From Coriaria nepalensis (Eukaryota; Streptophyta; Magnoliopsida; Cucurbitales; Coriariaceae): a DNA stretch of 64,000 nucleotides. Positions 34,103 through 46,399 of the stretch are shown here, piece by piece. The stretch spans positions 13,712,001 through 13,776,000 of the forward strand of contig CP114484.1 in the NCBI GenBank assembly GCA_027186245.1, given 5' to 3'. How positions within the stretch are numbered: position 1 is the stretch's first letter; every line of letters starts with the position of its first letter. The translations under genes and the position numbers were made by a program. The notes under the pieces were generated by a model that saw only the letters and a program-made list of their open reading frames with translations, was not told the DNA's origin and searched no databases.

Positions 34103-36493
34103 CTATGGATCATTATGCAAGGAAAAACACAAGCACTTATCTTTGGTTGCGTCTGTCTCACGTCTATACTCTTTAAACTTGTACTCTTCCTGCTTATAAG
34201 CAGGAGGGACTTTTCCCTCACTATAGCAATGACTACACAAGGTAAAATGTGATTTCGTCTCCTTAAACCTGGAACCAGTGATTGGGTAGCGGCAAACAGA
34301 GCAAACTTGATTACCATGTCTGGTTCTATCCCCACTCTCAAGCTTCAACAAAGTGGACATAATTCCAAAACCCCAATCCGGGTCATCAAACATGACAAGA
34401 AACTCCGAGAAAGACACAATTGAAACATCCGTTTGTCCATGAATTTCAAGAACCTCACTCACCCCTCGAGTTGGAACATAAATCGTCCTTAACAATTTGA
34501 TGTACCTGGCCGCATCAACTTTCTTGATCTGAGCACCACCTTCATTTACAGGTCGCCACAAAAGTGCATCGAAAGCAACCCGTTTTCTCTTTTCTGGAGG
34601 GCCAGCACAAATTGGGGCAATAAGAGCGAAGAACATACCCAAATCCACCCTTCCTGAGCCTGTTTCATCCAATGCAGAAAGTATCCTCTCATTTATGGCT
34701 TTGACAGCTCCTTGGAAGGTATCGGCCTTAAGGAAATCAAGTAACCTACGAAGAATTTCTTCCAAGTTGGGCTTACGTATGGACTTCTCAGGAACACCAG
34801 TACCAGAATAGGAAATGGGCACATCGTTTTCAGTCATTTCCTTCTTGATAAGTTCTATGTCGCAGCGACTTAACCTGGTAATTCTCTGAAAAGCCCTAAT
34901 TTCAAGAGCATTAGATAAGTCCTGTCTCAGGATAGTCTTATCCCCTATGGTCTTGAATTTTGATGGTTCCTCAATGACAAAAGCTCCTTCCCCATTCACA
35001 TTCTTGTTATTCTTGGACTTCTTTTGGAGATGCTTTAAATGCGATATTGCGTCATGCAATTCGACCCTGTTTGTCATTTTCAATGCTTCCTTAAGGGCTC
35101 TCTTAGCTTCCTCAGTTTCTCCAACCCCAAGAAGGGACACAGCTTTGTTGAGCTGAGCACGCCAATGATTAGGCCACACAGCTAAGACCCTAGTATACAT
35201 CTCAGAAGCTCTCTGGAACCTACCCAAGTCCATATAAAGACCACCCAAATTGTACAGAGCATCTAAATGACCAGGTTTCAAGTCAATAGCTTTCTGAAAC
35301 ACCTCAATGGCCCTCTCGTCTTCCCCCATAGCATGCAAAGCGGAAGCCAAATCACAATGAGCATCGGCATAATCCGGTTTCAAAAAAATGGCCTCTTCCA
35401 AGGCCTTGACAGCTGCCCTATATTCCCCTACCCCAAAGAGAGCACTGCCCAGAAGTTTCAAAGCTCTGAAATGAGTAGGACAAATAATTGCAGCCTCTCT
35501 ATAGTATTCACAAGCACTTAAGACCATACCTTCACCTTCAAGTGAAATCCCAAGATTGACATAGATTTGCGGAAGCAGATACGCCCACTGATTTCCACCC
35601 GCCTCAGCAGCCTCCATTGCCAACAAAAACTCCTCTTTGGCCTCTTTATACTTTCCGATAACATACAAACAGTTCCCAGCCCTGAAATGCGGTCTTACAT
35701 CAACGGGTTGCAATTCACAAGCCCTCTTAAAGCTCACCAGAGCTTCCTTAAACAACCGGTGCTCGTACAGAACCCTTCCGATGGCCATATGCCCATCAAA
35801 AGCCTCCTCTCTGGACCTAGCTCGATCTGCTCTGGTCCTCAATACCCCCAACTCCGTGACAAATAAAGCGTAGTCATGCCCAGACTCTTCCCAAAAATCT
35901 CTCTTCTCTGAAAGCTCTGAAGATGGACCCAATTCCCTTGACCACCCTGCATCTGAATAGGCGTCGAAGTTGTCCCCCTTCAGTTTCCCATCCTTGGCCT
36001 GCTTCCCCTTCAACCTCTTCACTAACAGCTCCAAATCATCCACAATCTTCCAGGTATCGTCGAACACTATGCCATGATTGGGTGAAACCGCCCAGGCTGC
36101 TGTCCTCTGCTTCTTTTGAGCTTCTACTACTCGCTCATCCACAATAGAAGAAGAGGAGGCCTCAGAGGCCATCGAAATTCCTTTCGTGTCGTCATCCTGA
36201 TTAAGCTGAAGAGCTAGGGCGTCAAAGTCACGGTCCACGTCTCCTGCACCGTCGTCGTAAGTCCGCAATAAGCCCTCGCAGGTCAGACCTTTATCGGTAT
36301 GAATGAAATCTCCGTAAGTTCGAAACACTTCGTCCAGAATCGCACTGACTTGCTCGTTGCTGAACTTAACCCTAGGGTTCACAGCAACGACAAGAGCGGC
36401 CATCTCTTCCCTATTGAGTCCACCGTCATGGTTAGCGTCAAATTGGTGGAAGATCCTCTTCACCTTCTCTGATCTGCTCCCTCTCGTGGACAT
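34103..36493 (-). CDS. EF-hand and tetratricopeptide-repeat protein (At1g05150/At2g32450 type)
   Basis: A single-exon gene of 796 aa, matching almost throughout the Arabidopsis calcium-binding TPR family. The chosen start is the ATG at 36493 (MSTRGSRSEKVKRIFHQFD), because the frame further upstream lacks an ATG. A canonical EF-hand loop (D19 to E30, DANHDGGLNREE) lies at the N-terminus. A run of TPRs occupies about residues 240-490 (ALVSFKRACELQPVDVRPHF, AIEVFQKAIDLKPGHLDALY, ASEMYTRVLAVWPNHWRAQL). A second EF-like segment (DETGSGRVDLGMFF) and a ZZ-like Cys motif (CSVCRYPITG ... LCSHCYSEGK) are near the C-terminus, which ends with a short basic tail. The family is conserved in plants, and its role is poorly defined; calcium-dependent scaffold is inference. 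No lesions were seen. Confidence 0.95.
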   Translation of the reverse strand: MSTRGSRSEKVKRIFHQFDANHDGGLNREEMAALVVAVNPRVKFSNEQVSAILDEVFRTYGDFIHTDKGLTCEGLLRTYDDGAGDVDRDFDALALQLNQDDDTKGISMASEASSSSIVDERVVEAQKKQRTAAWAVSPNHGIVFDDTWKIVDDLELLVKRLKGKQAKDGKLKGDNFDAYSDAGWSRELGPSSELSEKRDFWEESGHDYALFVTELGVLRTRADRARSREEAFDGHMAIGRVLYEHRLFKEALVSFKRACELQPVDVRPHFRAGNCLYVIGKYKEAKEEFLLAMEAAEAGGNQWAYLLPQIYVNLGISLEGEGMVLSACEYYREAAIICPTHFRALKLLGSALFGVGEYRAAVKALEEAIFLKPDYADAHCDLASALHAMGEDERAIEVFQKAIDLKPGHLDALYNLGGLYMDLGRFQRASEMYTRVLAVWPNHWRAQLNKAVSLLGVGETEEAKRALKEALKMTNRVELHDAISHLKHLQKKSKNNKNVNGEGAFVIEEPSKFKTIGDKTILRQDLSNALEIRAFQRITRLSRCDIELIKKEMTENDVPISYSGTGVPEKSIRKPNLEEILRRLLDFLKADTFQGAVKAINERILSALDETGSGRVDLGMFFALIAPICAGPPEKRKRVAFDALLWRPVNEGGAQIKKVDAARYIKLLRTIYVPTRGVSEVLEIHGQTDVSIVSFSEFLVMFDDPDWGFGIMSTLLKLESGDRTRHGNQVCSVCRYPITGSRFKETKSHFTLCSHCYSEGKVPPAYKQEEYKFKEYRRETDATKDKCLCFSLHNDP

Positions 36494-38942
36494 TGATAGC
36501 CGCTCTTCGTTCGCTTTCCCTTCTTTTTTTTTCCCCCCCCTCTTCAAGAACAAGGAGTGGTCCTATGGAAGAGAAAATAGACAAAAGAAGTGAAAGCAAG
36601 GGACCATAAAGAGAAAATAGAAAGGGGGAAGAAAATTAATTGATTAGGGATTGAATCCGTGATAAGAACATGATGAGAGGTAAATCCAAACCAGAAATTC
36701 TTAGATGATGAGATCATCCATAGATTCGATTAGATTGTATCGACTAATATATTCACATGTAGATATATAAATCTGACTGACTAAGCAACTCTTTTCCTTC
36801 TTTTCTTTCTCCTCAAAAGAAATTTTTACTCCGCCATTTTTATCCTACCTAAGCTCTCTCTCTTTCTTTTGGGTTTTTGACTTTTAAATTTTGGTTTCTC
36901 TCTCCTGTTGTTGAGGCTCTGATGGGGGGGGGGGGCTCATTTCGACCCTAATTAATCAATTAGTTAATGAATCATTCCAGCAATCTGCTTTTGAAGTGGC
37001 TAATGGGTGGATATGGTTATAGTTGGTAGTTAGGAGTTAATTATTATTCCAGTTTTGTGTTTACGTCTTTCTCTAACGTTAGTGGTTCCAATGATTATGT
37101 TTTGTCGATAATGAATACATTTTTAGTTTAAATTCTTCGGTGATTAAAGAAATGGAAACCTACTCCGAGGGACGAAAGTGTGGTGTTGCCTTTCTTGAAG
37201 CAATCATAATAGTATTAATCAAACATATACAATGAACGTGATGTCGAACAACTAATGATGGTTCATATTCATGGGGGGGTAAACTGAAAAGGGAAAAGAA
37301 GACGGATGATGAACGCCTGAATACAACTAAGTTACAGCAGGATCATGACCCAAAACATATCATGTTATACAATTTGGTTCCATCTGATTTGAAAGACAGC
37401 ACATCTCCGATTCTGTTGGTTGGAGTAAGATAGAGACCATGTCAAATGCTAAGACTATATTCTTACAACTCCAAAAACATCTAAGAACACTAAAACAGAT
37501 TACACGTACTGCAAAGAAACGGCAAGGGATTAGAGCACCATAGAGCCATCATCATGCAGCCAATCATACCCGCAGATGGATAGTAATCGCCAAAGTATGA
37601 CAAGGTCCTCTTCTCTGTGCTATCATCATCACTCAAATCAAACTTCCTTGCTGATCTACAAATCAACCGCATTCACAAAATTTCACAGAAAAACATGCCT
37701 AAGCCCGTAAGTAGCAATCACAAATCCGCTCTCAAAATATGAACAGAAAAAAAAAAGGGTTTTACTGGACAACCCCCAGCAACTTACTCAAGCCAGAGAT
37801 GATCCATGTCCTTCCACCTCATCCAACTAGTTGTAAACCATGTGATTTGTTTTTCCTTTATAACCGCACTTGTACAGATAAGAAGAATATCACAAGTCCT
37901 GCTAAATTAATTGATGGATACATTACAGACATACCTCCTTTAAGGAAGAAAGCACTGCCTTGTCCTCAATCCTAGCAACACCAAAAGGTAAGGTACCCGC
38001 AGTACCAGACAAGATAATATGGGAAAAAGAACGCAAAGAGGAAGATCATTTTAACTAATCTACATTTGCCTCATAATTGAAAACAAAACAAGATGACTTA
38101 CAAATGCTTCAGAATCCAGATTGCATCCTCCCACTATTTTGAACAACCATTTATTTCACATTGGACAAAATAATTATTCATCACATCAAAAAGTGCTATC
38201 AGAAGCAAAGAAGTTTTAATGCATGTAAACTGGAATTTACAATATCAAACTCCTCAAGTAGAAGACAGTCAGAATGAGGAAAGTAGCCGTACTGCAATAT
38301 CAAATTCTTTTGCACAATTGTCGGGGATCAAATTGAGAATATATAAAATTGATGTACAGCTTAAAAAATTAAAAGAAACTAACTACTTTTAGATGGATGA
38401 TCAAAATTGTTTTGTACGATTCTTGCGGCTAAAGCATCTATAAGCTATACAGGTAGGTAACAAAATGCCAAGACCAAGAGGTTTATATCAACAGATATCC
38501 ACTCCCTGAGAAACATTGATAAATGTGACCCAATTTCTGAGAGCAATATGCTGCTTTCTCATTGTATACTTCAGTTAACTCAGATAAAATAAAGTTCCCT
38601 GGAATTGGATAAAACCCATACGTTGTTGCCAATGACTTGAATGACTTATAATGTTAGCGCTTCACGCTGCATCGCCAGACCTATATAATCACAGTTTATG
38701 TACGGCATCGACTTTTAAGCAATTTGCATGTGAGCCCAGCTGGAAACTGAATGGGCAACCGCCCTGTCTCTTCGTATAACTTCGGATGTGCCAAAAAATA
38801 CCAGCACTTCAATAGAAGTACCAATGCAAGAGGCATCTTTGGTTTCCAATGCCGAATTACACTGTGAGATGAACAATGGAAGATTCATCTATGTGTCTGG
38901 TACAAAAGCAAAATAAAAAGATGACCAAGTTCAGGATCATTA
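36494..38942. other. Intergenic stretch between TPR gene and LDL3 3' end; no secure gene
   Basis: About 2.4 kb. The part near 36494 is the TPR gene's upstream DNA, with a G-run at about 36924-36933. The part near 38942 is the LDL3 3' flank. A minus-strand frame at 37672-37490 (starts MRLICRSARKFDLSDDD) looks mildly coding and follows an AG acceptor-like site, but it matches no family known to me and has no partner exon I could trust. No RNA gene was recognised. Confidence 0.5.
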
Positions 38943-41900
38943 TTATTTAATTACTGGCTTCAGTGCCATGTGCCTCTCTATTAATTTATCCACAAAGGAA
39001 CGAATCTGCATGTTTAAGATATCAAACCAAAGGTCAGAGGGAAAACTGACAGCCAAAAAGGAAGGAAAAAAATCAACAGAGGAAAATGGAAATGAAAAAT
39101 CAACACATGAACGAAATTTCAGCAAAGAACTATGAAAACAAATCATGCAAATCTACATAGAACAACAAAAACAGTAGCACACCTTGTTCTTGCGCTTATA
39201 ATCAAGAAACTGAGAAACAGCCATGGCTTTCTCCGCATCCGTTGCCTGTTCCATAACCTGAAATTCAAATTTGCAAATATATAATCATGAAAGCAGGAGG
39301 TGGTCGGAGGCAGTTCAGAACATATCCTTGATGTAATTTACATGCCCATTAGAAATGTGACTATTACTTTCTTCCTTTTTCCTTTTACTCCGGAAGGAAA
39401 GGTATAGAAGGAGAGAGAGACGGGAACTACTAACCTTGGTTGCGCTTTTCTTCAATATTGACTTGTATCCCTCCTTGTCAATTTTCCTTGCTTTATAAAG
39501 AGGCATAAGCAACGATGCGACATAATCTACAACCGCCTGTTTAATTCTGTCTGCTCCTCGAGAATGATCTTTAACCAACTCCTTGTTCATTGTAACTTGT
39601 GAAACTGTGCTCTCATTAGCTAGTCTATCATACTTCCAAGAAGTTTGTTTTGAAGTTGTGTTTGATTCCTCCTCATCCCGTACATGCATAGTTGGACTGG
39701 AGAAATTACTATCAGCAGCAGCTGCTTGAGATTGCCATCTCTCTATAGCATGAGAGTCCTTTAGTCCCCCCACACTACCAGCTGAATCAACCCATGCTTT
39801 TGTATAAAAATTGCAGTCTACAGCCACACTTTCTCCTGAGTGCTCCCTTAAGTTGAAATGGTTGGCTATTTCATTAGAATGACTTCGTTGCGAGAGGTTA
39901 TCCACGGATGCTCTTGAACTGTCAAGATTAACACAAGTAGCGGAAAAATCAACAGACCAATTCCTAACTCTACAGTTCCTCGAGTCTATTTCTGATATAG
40001 AATCTTGCTCTCCCAAAAAACCACCAGACCACTTCTTCCGGTGGTCAAACTCATCCATCTGAGCAAAATGCTCTCTTTTGGCAAATTTATGGAAAGATGG
40101 TATCTTCGGTAGCTGCAGCAAGGTGTTGCACTTGGCTTCTGAAGATGCATATGCCTGCAATATGCAATATCCACAATAAGTATCCCAAAAGTAAAAGAGA
40201 AACAATGAAAATCATGGATGACAGGTGCTCTTATGTTATGAAAAAACGAGATTTAAATTGTCCCATGACTGCAAGCCACAAATCTTGCAAGCTTATAGCC
40301 AAGACGAGTTAAGAATTCAGCAAACTTACCTCTGCAGCTGCAAGGGCAGCAGCACCGGCTGCTTCAGCAGCAGTGAAGGCAGCTTGTTCTTCTTCCGACA
40401 TGGCCACATTCTCACCTTCCACTTCTGGATGCAACCTACCAGATGAACCTCTGAACCTTGACGAACTGATCTCTTGTTTTGATGCATCAGCCATGTCAAG
40501 TTTATATGATTTGCTATTAACTTTCTTCAAATCTGCACTTGTACTTTCTGAAGCACCATGGTTTGCATGCAAAGGAGGCTTCCCAAAGGAAGAATCTTTG
40601 AGAGATCTTCTTTTAGATGATTCAAGAGCACTTGCTGACCTTGGAAATTTCGTTGCACCATTTGATGCTTTTTCTTTACGGAATACTTCGAGCCAAACAC
40701 TAACCAACTGACTTGCTATGGCTCGTATATCTCGGCTTGTATGTACACAAACCTTTTCTTTGACAGTTTTCCCTATGCCTGCCCCATTGAAAAAAGTAGT
40801 TAGAATCATAATCCAAAGCCTCCTTCGGAGACCACCACGACTTACATCAGATTTAATTGAAAAACAGGAAAAGAAACCCTGTCACAACATGCACACATCT
40901 GCGACAAATCGCCTTTTTGAATATAAAGAAGCTATTTTTGGTTCCACTAAAAGGTTTCTCATCCTCAGAAACACTAACTGTATTGTATATTTGCTTCCGA
41001 AAGTATTTTAGAAAACATTCACATACAATAGTATATGTTTTTACCTGATAACCGCACCGCAAGTAAATCAGTGGAAACAAGCACGAGAAGCCGAACACAG
41101 TGCCGCAAAAGTTGTGTCCCATCCTTTCCCATTGAGTCCTGTAGCATATAACAGAGCATAAATCATTAGTAGTTATGTATGTAATAATGAAATATAGCAG
41201 CTAGGTCCAAACATATATCTGAGGTACAAGAGTCATATTAAAAATGTATCCCATAATAGAACAGTGGAACTATAACTATGTACTGAAAAGTACCAGTATC
41301 CATGAATTGAGCACAGTAAGCCCTTCTTTAGTCCCTGCAAAGGACTTCAAGGTTTCAGTAGGGAAATTCAACAACTCCTTTGCCAAGTGTAACCGTCCTG
41401 TAGTGGTTTTTGCACTAAAGAACATGTCTTGTAGTAAGGACCCTCTATCAAAAGAGTTATAGTGGACGCTAGAAAGCTTCAAGGCCTCGAGTCTCTTCAC
41501 TATCTCCCAATCTTCATCCTTTTCACACTCCGACTGTCTCTGAGAAGCCTCCATTGCCTCTACTTCCGCGGTATAATCATATCCAGTACTCAATATATCA
41601 ATCATCCGCACAGCCTCCCTAAGCCCGCTCATCATCGCACCCCCAACAGTGTCAGGATGCTCCTTACAGGTAGCCTCCCCAGCAAAGAACAAACAATTCT
41701 CAACAGGCCTGCCTATGATATCATAATCTTCTCCAGATGATCCAACAGCGACATAGGAGTAAGCACCATAGCTAAAAGGATCCCTGCCCCAATCTGTTAC
41801 CACAGATGCAACTGGATCAGGTACTGAAGCTTCTCCAAACAGTTTACGAAGGATTTGTAAAGCGTGGCTTACATGATCAAAAGCTTGTAAATCTTGCCTG

Positions 41901-44900
41901 TCTATAGCTGCCTTACCAACTATTAATGCAATTAGAACAGGTGCCCCAACTGTTTTCCTAACATTCCAGAACATAAAGCACTGGCCCCGCCAGTTTGTCT
42001 CCTCTGCAGTTGCTCCAAAGTAATCAACAGAGTCATCCCAGAAAACCTCAGGAAATTCCAAAACAACCTTGTTGAGAACTCCAAACCCAAGCTGTTTAAT
42101 AGAAGATTGCTTCCATTGAGGTAACTCAGGGGAAAATCTGATAGTTTCTGCTTTCAAGCACCCAAGAGGTACCGTGATCAGCACAGCATCTCCAAGAAAT
42201 TCACTACCATTTGAGGTGGAAACTTTTACCTTCCTGGATTGCATTTCTGAGACGTTAGTGCCATAGGAAATATCAGTTACTACATGGTTCAAATGGACCC
42301 AAAGTCCTTCCCTAAGAGACTCCACAACACTGCTATAACCACCTTTAATCATACAATGAGGTCCTCCAAAGCCTCCATAAACATCATCTTGGTTCCAGTA
42401 TGGAAGCGACACCTTTTTAAGCAAAGCAGCACAACCATACTCCAAGTTGGCAAAATGCCAATCCATAACCCTCCTCTCAAAAGGACTCAAAATCCCCTTC
42501 CTGGAACTCTCTTTCTCAACATCACTGCTATCAAGTTTAGTTTTGCAGTTAGATAAAGCATTAGCATAATTGTGCAGCTCTATTTTTTCAATATCAATTC
42601 CCAATCGTGCCATTCTACGGCGCTTAAGGGCATATTCTAAACCCTCTTCAAGAGACATAGTCAAAGCATGCTCCCCTCTTTGTGCAACTAGCAATAGCAT
42701 ATCATCAAGAAGGCCATTGAATTCTGCTTCCAAGGCTTCATCCAGATCAGCAGGAACTTTTCCACACGTTACAATATCATACAGAGGGCAGTCACTGTTT
42801 AACACGGTCAACTCAAGACCCAGCTGAGCGCAAATCAATGACGACGGATCAGGTCTCCTTTCAGTGGTAGCATCAGCCTCAACACCTGTAATAATACTTG
42901 CACCAAGATCAACAGGAACTGAGAGTGATGTGTGATCGGTATGAACTCGACCTCCTATCCTGCTCCTAGCTTCAAGCACAGTAACAGTAAAACCCTGGCG
43001 CTGTAAGTGGCGTGCAGCAGTTAGACCAGCAGGACCAGCTCCTACAATGATGATTCTCTTTCCCATTTCTGAATCACATTGATATTGACAATTCACTCCC
43101 TCATGCCCATTTGTGGGGCCAGAAGATAGGTCAGGGGCAGTTTGAGTATCCAACTTTTCACAACTTGGATCAGCAATTCTAACATCTAAATTGACCATTA
43201 TATCTGGTACTTCATTATCAGTGCTACAGTTATGCAGGTCTTCATCAGCTATGCCTTCTTTAGTCTCGTTGACATTTGGAGGCTCTGAACTAATTGCAGT
43301 AAGGTTACTTTCTTTGGTGGCTTTCAGTGTCAGGATCTCCTCTCGAGACAGTATAATAGCACTTTTTGCCTCCATCGAGGCTTCTGAACATTCAATGTGA
43401 CCAACAATGAAGGAAACACCATCCTCGGAGTCAGCAACTGAAGCCCCAGAGTCATGTTCAACTTTTTTCTCTTCAAGAAGACTATAATTATGCACAGCAC
43501 TTGGTTCCAATTTGTCCTTCTCTGATGCAATTCCAACGTTGATATAACCCTGTAAAAACGGATTTTAAATCTCAGCACAAGAAAATCAGCTCCAAGAGAT
43601 AATAAAGCAACTAATTAAGCGGAAACAGGTGAGCTAAGAAGAAAGAAACTGAAAAGAGGATACAAACTTACACTTCGATCAAGAAATGCATAGATCTCCC
43701 TTATAAGGCAATCACGTGCTGGCTCATCCTCTGAGGGAGTTTCGGTGACCCCACAGTCACTGAGAAGCAAAACCCGAGAAACATCTTTCCACCAGAGATC
43801 TAGGATCTGATTCCTGCATTAAATAGCTTGTTCAGTCTACTTCAGAAACTAGAAAACAAGTCAAATTTCAATAAACTGATCACATGCCAGCTCCTTATAA
43901 AGCAATAATTAACCTGCATTCTAAATACTCCTGAAGCCCGCCTTTGCGCTTTAGGACCTCCTTAAATTTAATTCTCTCAAACAGACCAATTGCATGAGCT
44001 TTGAGTCCAGCTGAAACTGCTGCCATCCCACCACTTTCAGATTCTGTATCAACATTTGAATCTCTTCTGGATTTATAAGAACGGTGACTATTTACAGTGC
44101 GTTGACCCTCAAGAAAACATTGCTCCTCTATCAAAATCTTCCAATCAATATCCCCCTCATAGGCCATGTCAAGATGCCTAGGTTTCTTAGCTTTGCGCAC
44201 AGCACGCTGGATAGCCGACAGCGTACTATCTTTCTCACAGTCAGGAACAGACACTGCATCCTCCAAGTAACTTTCATTTTCATCTGGAGCTATAAATTCA
44301 GGAGAGTTACCATTTGCAAATTTTCCAATAAATTTAGAATCAAGATTTGGAGTACTAATGCCTTCAAAAGCACCATCTGGAGGTTTGATTTGATTTTCTA
44401 CAGATTTCTCTTGATTATTCAAATCAGAAGAATTTCCAGAGGCATTATCATTGTGCAAAGAACCCATTGCGATTTCAGGGTTATTAATGTGAGGATCCAA
44501 ACCATCACAGTCATCGCCGAATTCTTCAACCCGGACCATCTCAGAGGTGGTTTCCCGTTTCACTTTGGACATACTTTTAACCAATCCTCTAGGCAATTCA
44601 ACATTGCAATCAAGATACAAAGCATCCTTTGACTCCTGGGATAATGCATCAGACAAACCATTAGTGGAAGTGCTAGTGTCGCTTGTAGAACAATGCATTA
44701 ATCCATCTTTCATACTTCGACTTTCTAATTGACCTATTTCTTTTAGAGCAGAACAGCTCTCTCTCAACTGTAAACGACTAAGCAGCTTCCTTTCTTCATT
44801 GTGGAGTTCATTGGAACCGTATGGATCATCTGGATTACACGAAATCCCACAAGTTCTTTTACCTTTCCCGTCAATGCAGGAGGCTTGATGACAACTGTCA

Positions 44901-45730
44901 TTTAACCTACGGATATCCACTCTCCTATATTCATCTATGCCTGAACCTAATAGACATAAAGCAGAAGCTAGATGCAAGGTATCAGACTTACATACCCTTG
45001 TAACAGCTTCAGATATGGGGCTTGATATACTCTCCAAATTCTCTCTCTTACTTTTCTGTTTTGAGCTTGCCAACTTGCGCAATTTCCTATTTAAACCAGA
45101 TTCACTTTTTCTCAAAACTGCTGATAATGGGTCTTCCAAGTGTTCATTCAGAGAAAGATTAGAACCCTCCCCAAGACACATACCTGCACCATCGTTGAAA
45201 GGAACAGGAGCGTCAATCTCCTTAGAAGTCAAACTATTCTTGTGTCTCTTCGCTTTTGATTTAAGTTTGTTTTCTAATCTTATGCCCAAAGATATGTCGG
45301 ATCTGTCATGGCCTAGCACCTGAGCATTCCCCAAAATATTGGATGTCGATCTTCCATCTAAAACTCCAATCTTTACAGGTCCACTAGAGGACGGATCCGA
45401 AGACTCGACCAGAAACAAAGCAGAAGCCGATTCCCTCATAATTCGAGATCCCTTATACTTCTTCGGACCCTTCAACTTCTTCTTAAAAATAGCCAAGGTA
45501 TCTTCCATTCCTCCAACATCGTCATCTTCTTGCGCCAATTTTGATGTCCCAACCTTATTTCCCCTTTCACGACTATCTTCTGCATCTGCACCCAAATTAG
45601 TCTTCTTAGGGATTCGTGGCTTCTTCAACTTCAACAGAGATCCAATGGGCTCGTTATCATCTGAATCAAAACCAACCTCGCTTGGCCTCGTTCGTTTCTT
45701 GGACGTAATCTTCTTCTGTTCTATCTCCAT
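38943..45730 (-). CDS. LDL3: LSD1-like 3 (LDL3) SWIRM/amine-oxidase chromatin protein, eight exons
   Basis: Exons 45730-43914, 43813-43672, 43549-41294, 41138-41045, 40778-40330, 40154-39435, 39257-39183 and 39005-38943 give 1871 aa with consistent phases. A long charged N-terminus (rich in Lys, Ser, Asp) precedes a SWIRM domain (about residues 565-660, ending IREIYAFLDRSGYINVGIA across exons 1-3). The FAD amine-oxidase domain is in exon 3: Rossmann motif IIIVGAGPAGLTAARHL near residue 820, EARSRIGGRVHTD, FGVLNKVVLEFPEVFW with the conserved Lys, and FFAGEATCKEHPDTVGG. The C-terminal exons hold GIGKTVKEKVCVHTSRDIRA, an Ala-rich helix and IERHMALKPVIK. LDL3 is a nuclear flavin-dependent H3K4 demethylase; in Arabidopsis it is about 1628 aa, so this copy is longer, mainly in its variable N-terminal half. 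Its start is divergent from the TAN pseudogene. Confidence 0.95.
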
Positions 45731-46399
45731 GTAGCCTCGTGCTTCAATCTATTCAAGGGGGAAAAAACAACGATGTATAACCCTAACCCTGCTTCAGTGT
45801 CCAAATTAAGGTGCAATGAGCAGAAACACATACCAACACATTCGACTTCTCATCAATCGAACAATTCAAGCTCATTCTCTGTATGCAATCCGTTCCTCAA
45901 CGATTCAAAGCCATAACGCAAAATTTGGGAGCTAAACTCCTAAACTTAGCTCCCATTAAAAGAGTCGGCATATAAACTAAGCATAAACAGTCAACTAGAA
46001 TAAGCATACAATCCCGCGACGCATTCCCAACATCAGTAATTTGTAGAAAACACCGTAGCAAGATTCTTCCTACTTCAACCTAGAAATCCAAGAAATCCCA
46101 ATTGTCTAGGGTTTCTAACGGCGTAATTGACTGAAATTGTTCTTCAGAGATTGAGACCGGAGAATTGTTTCAGAACTGGGCCTTTAAATTTGGGCTTATT
46201 TTCATTTTTGTGTTTTAAAGTTATAATAATACTTTTGGGCCGGTACCTTTCAGCCCGCTTATAACGTATGTTTCTATTTTTCTCCGGTTTTTGCTCTGTT
46301 TCACTTGGAGAAAAAGACGTCCCTCATTTACCGCCAAATTATCTCGCCGGCGACACTTATTCGGAAAACCCAGAAACGACGACGTAGAGATCGAGTACT
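45731..46399. promoter_or_regulatory. Divergent promoter shared by LDL3 and the TAN pseudogene
   Basis: The two start codons face away from each other, 669 bases apart. The interval must contain both 5' UTRs and both core promoters. A GGGCC-type motif (TTGGGCCGGTACC) lies near 46235 and GGGCC also occurs near 46178; such site II-like elements are common in promoters of housekeeping plant genes. TATA boxes were not clear. Function is inferred from geometry. Confidence 0.6.

Noticed and set aside
36494..36553. Longer TPR protein starting 20 codons upstream
   Set aside because: The upstream frame begins with TTG, not ATG, and is Lys/Gly-rich from a C-run. Family members start at MSTRGSRSEKVKR or a similar sequence.
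37490..37672. Minus-strand frame ending in a Cys-rich segment, as an extra LDL3 exon or a new gene
   Set aside because: LDL3 ends cleanly at 38943, with a stop that matches its family. This frame has no partner exon, and no homologue came to mind.
43330..43578. Short frames overlapping LDL3 exon 3 (and the many plus-strand frames across 34-46 kb)
   Set aside because: They are shadows in other frames or antisense to long, family-matched exons.
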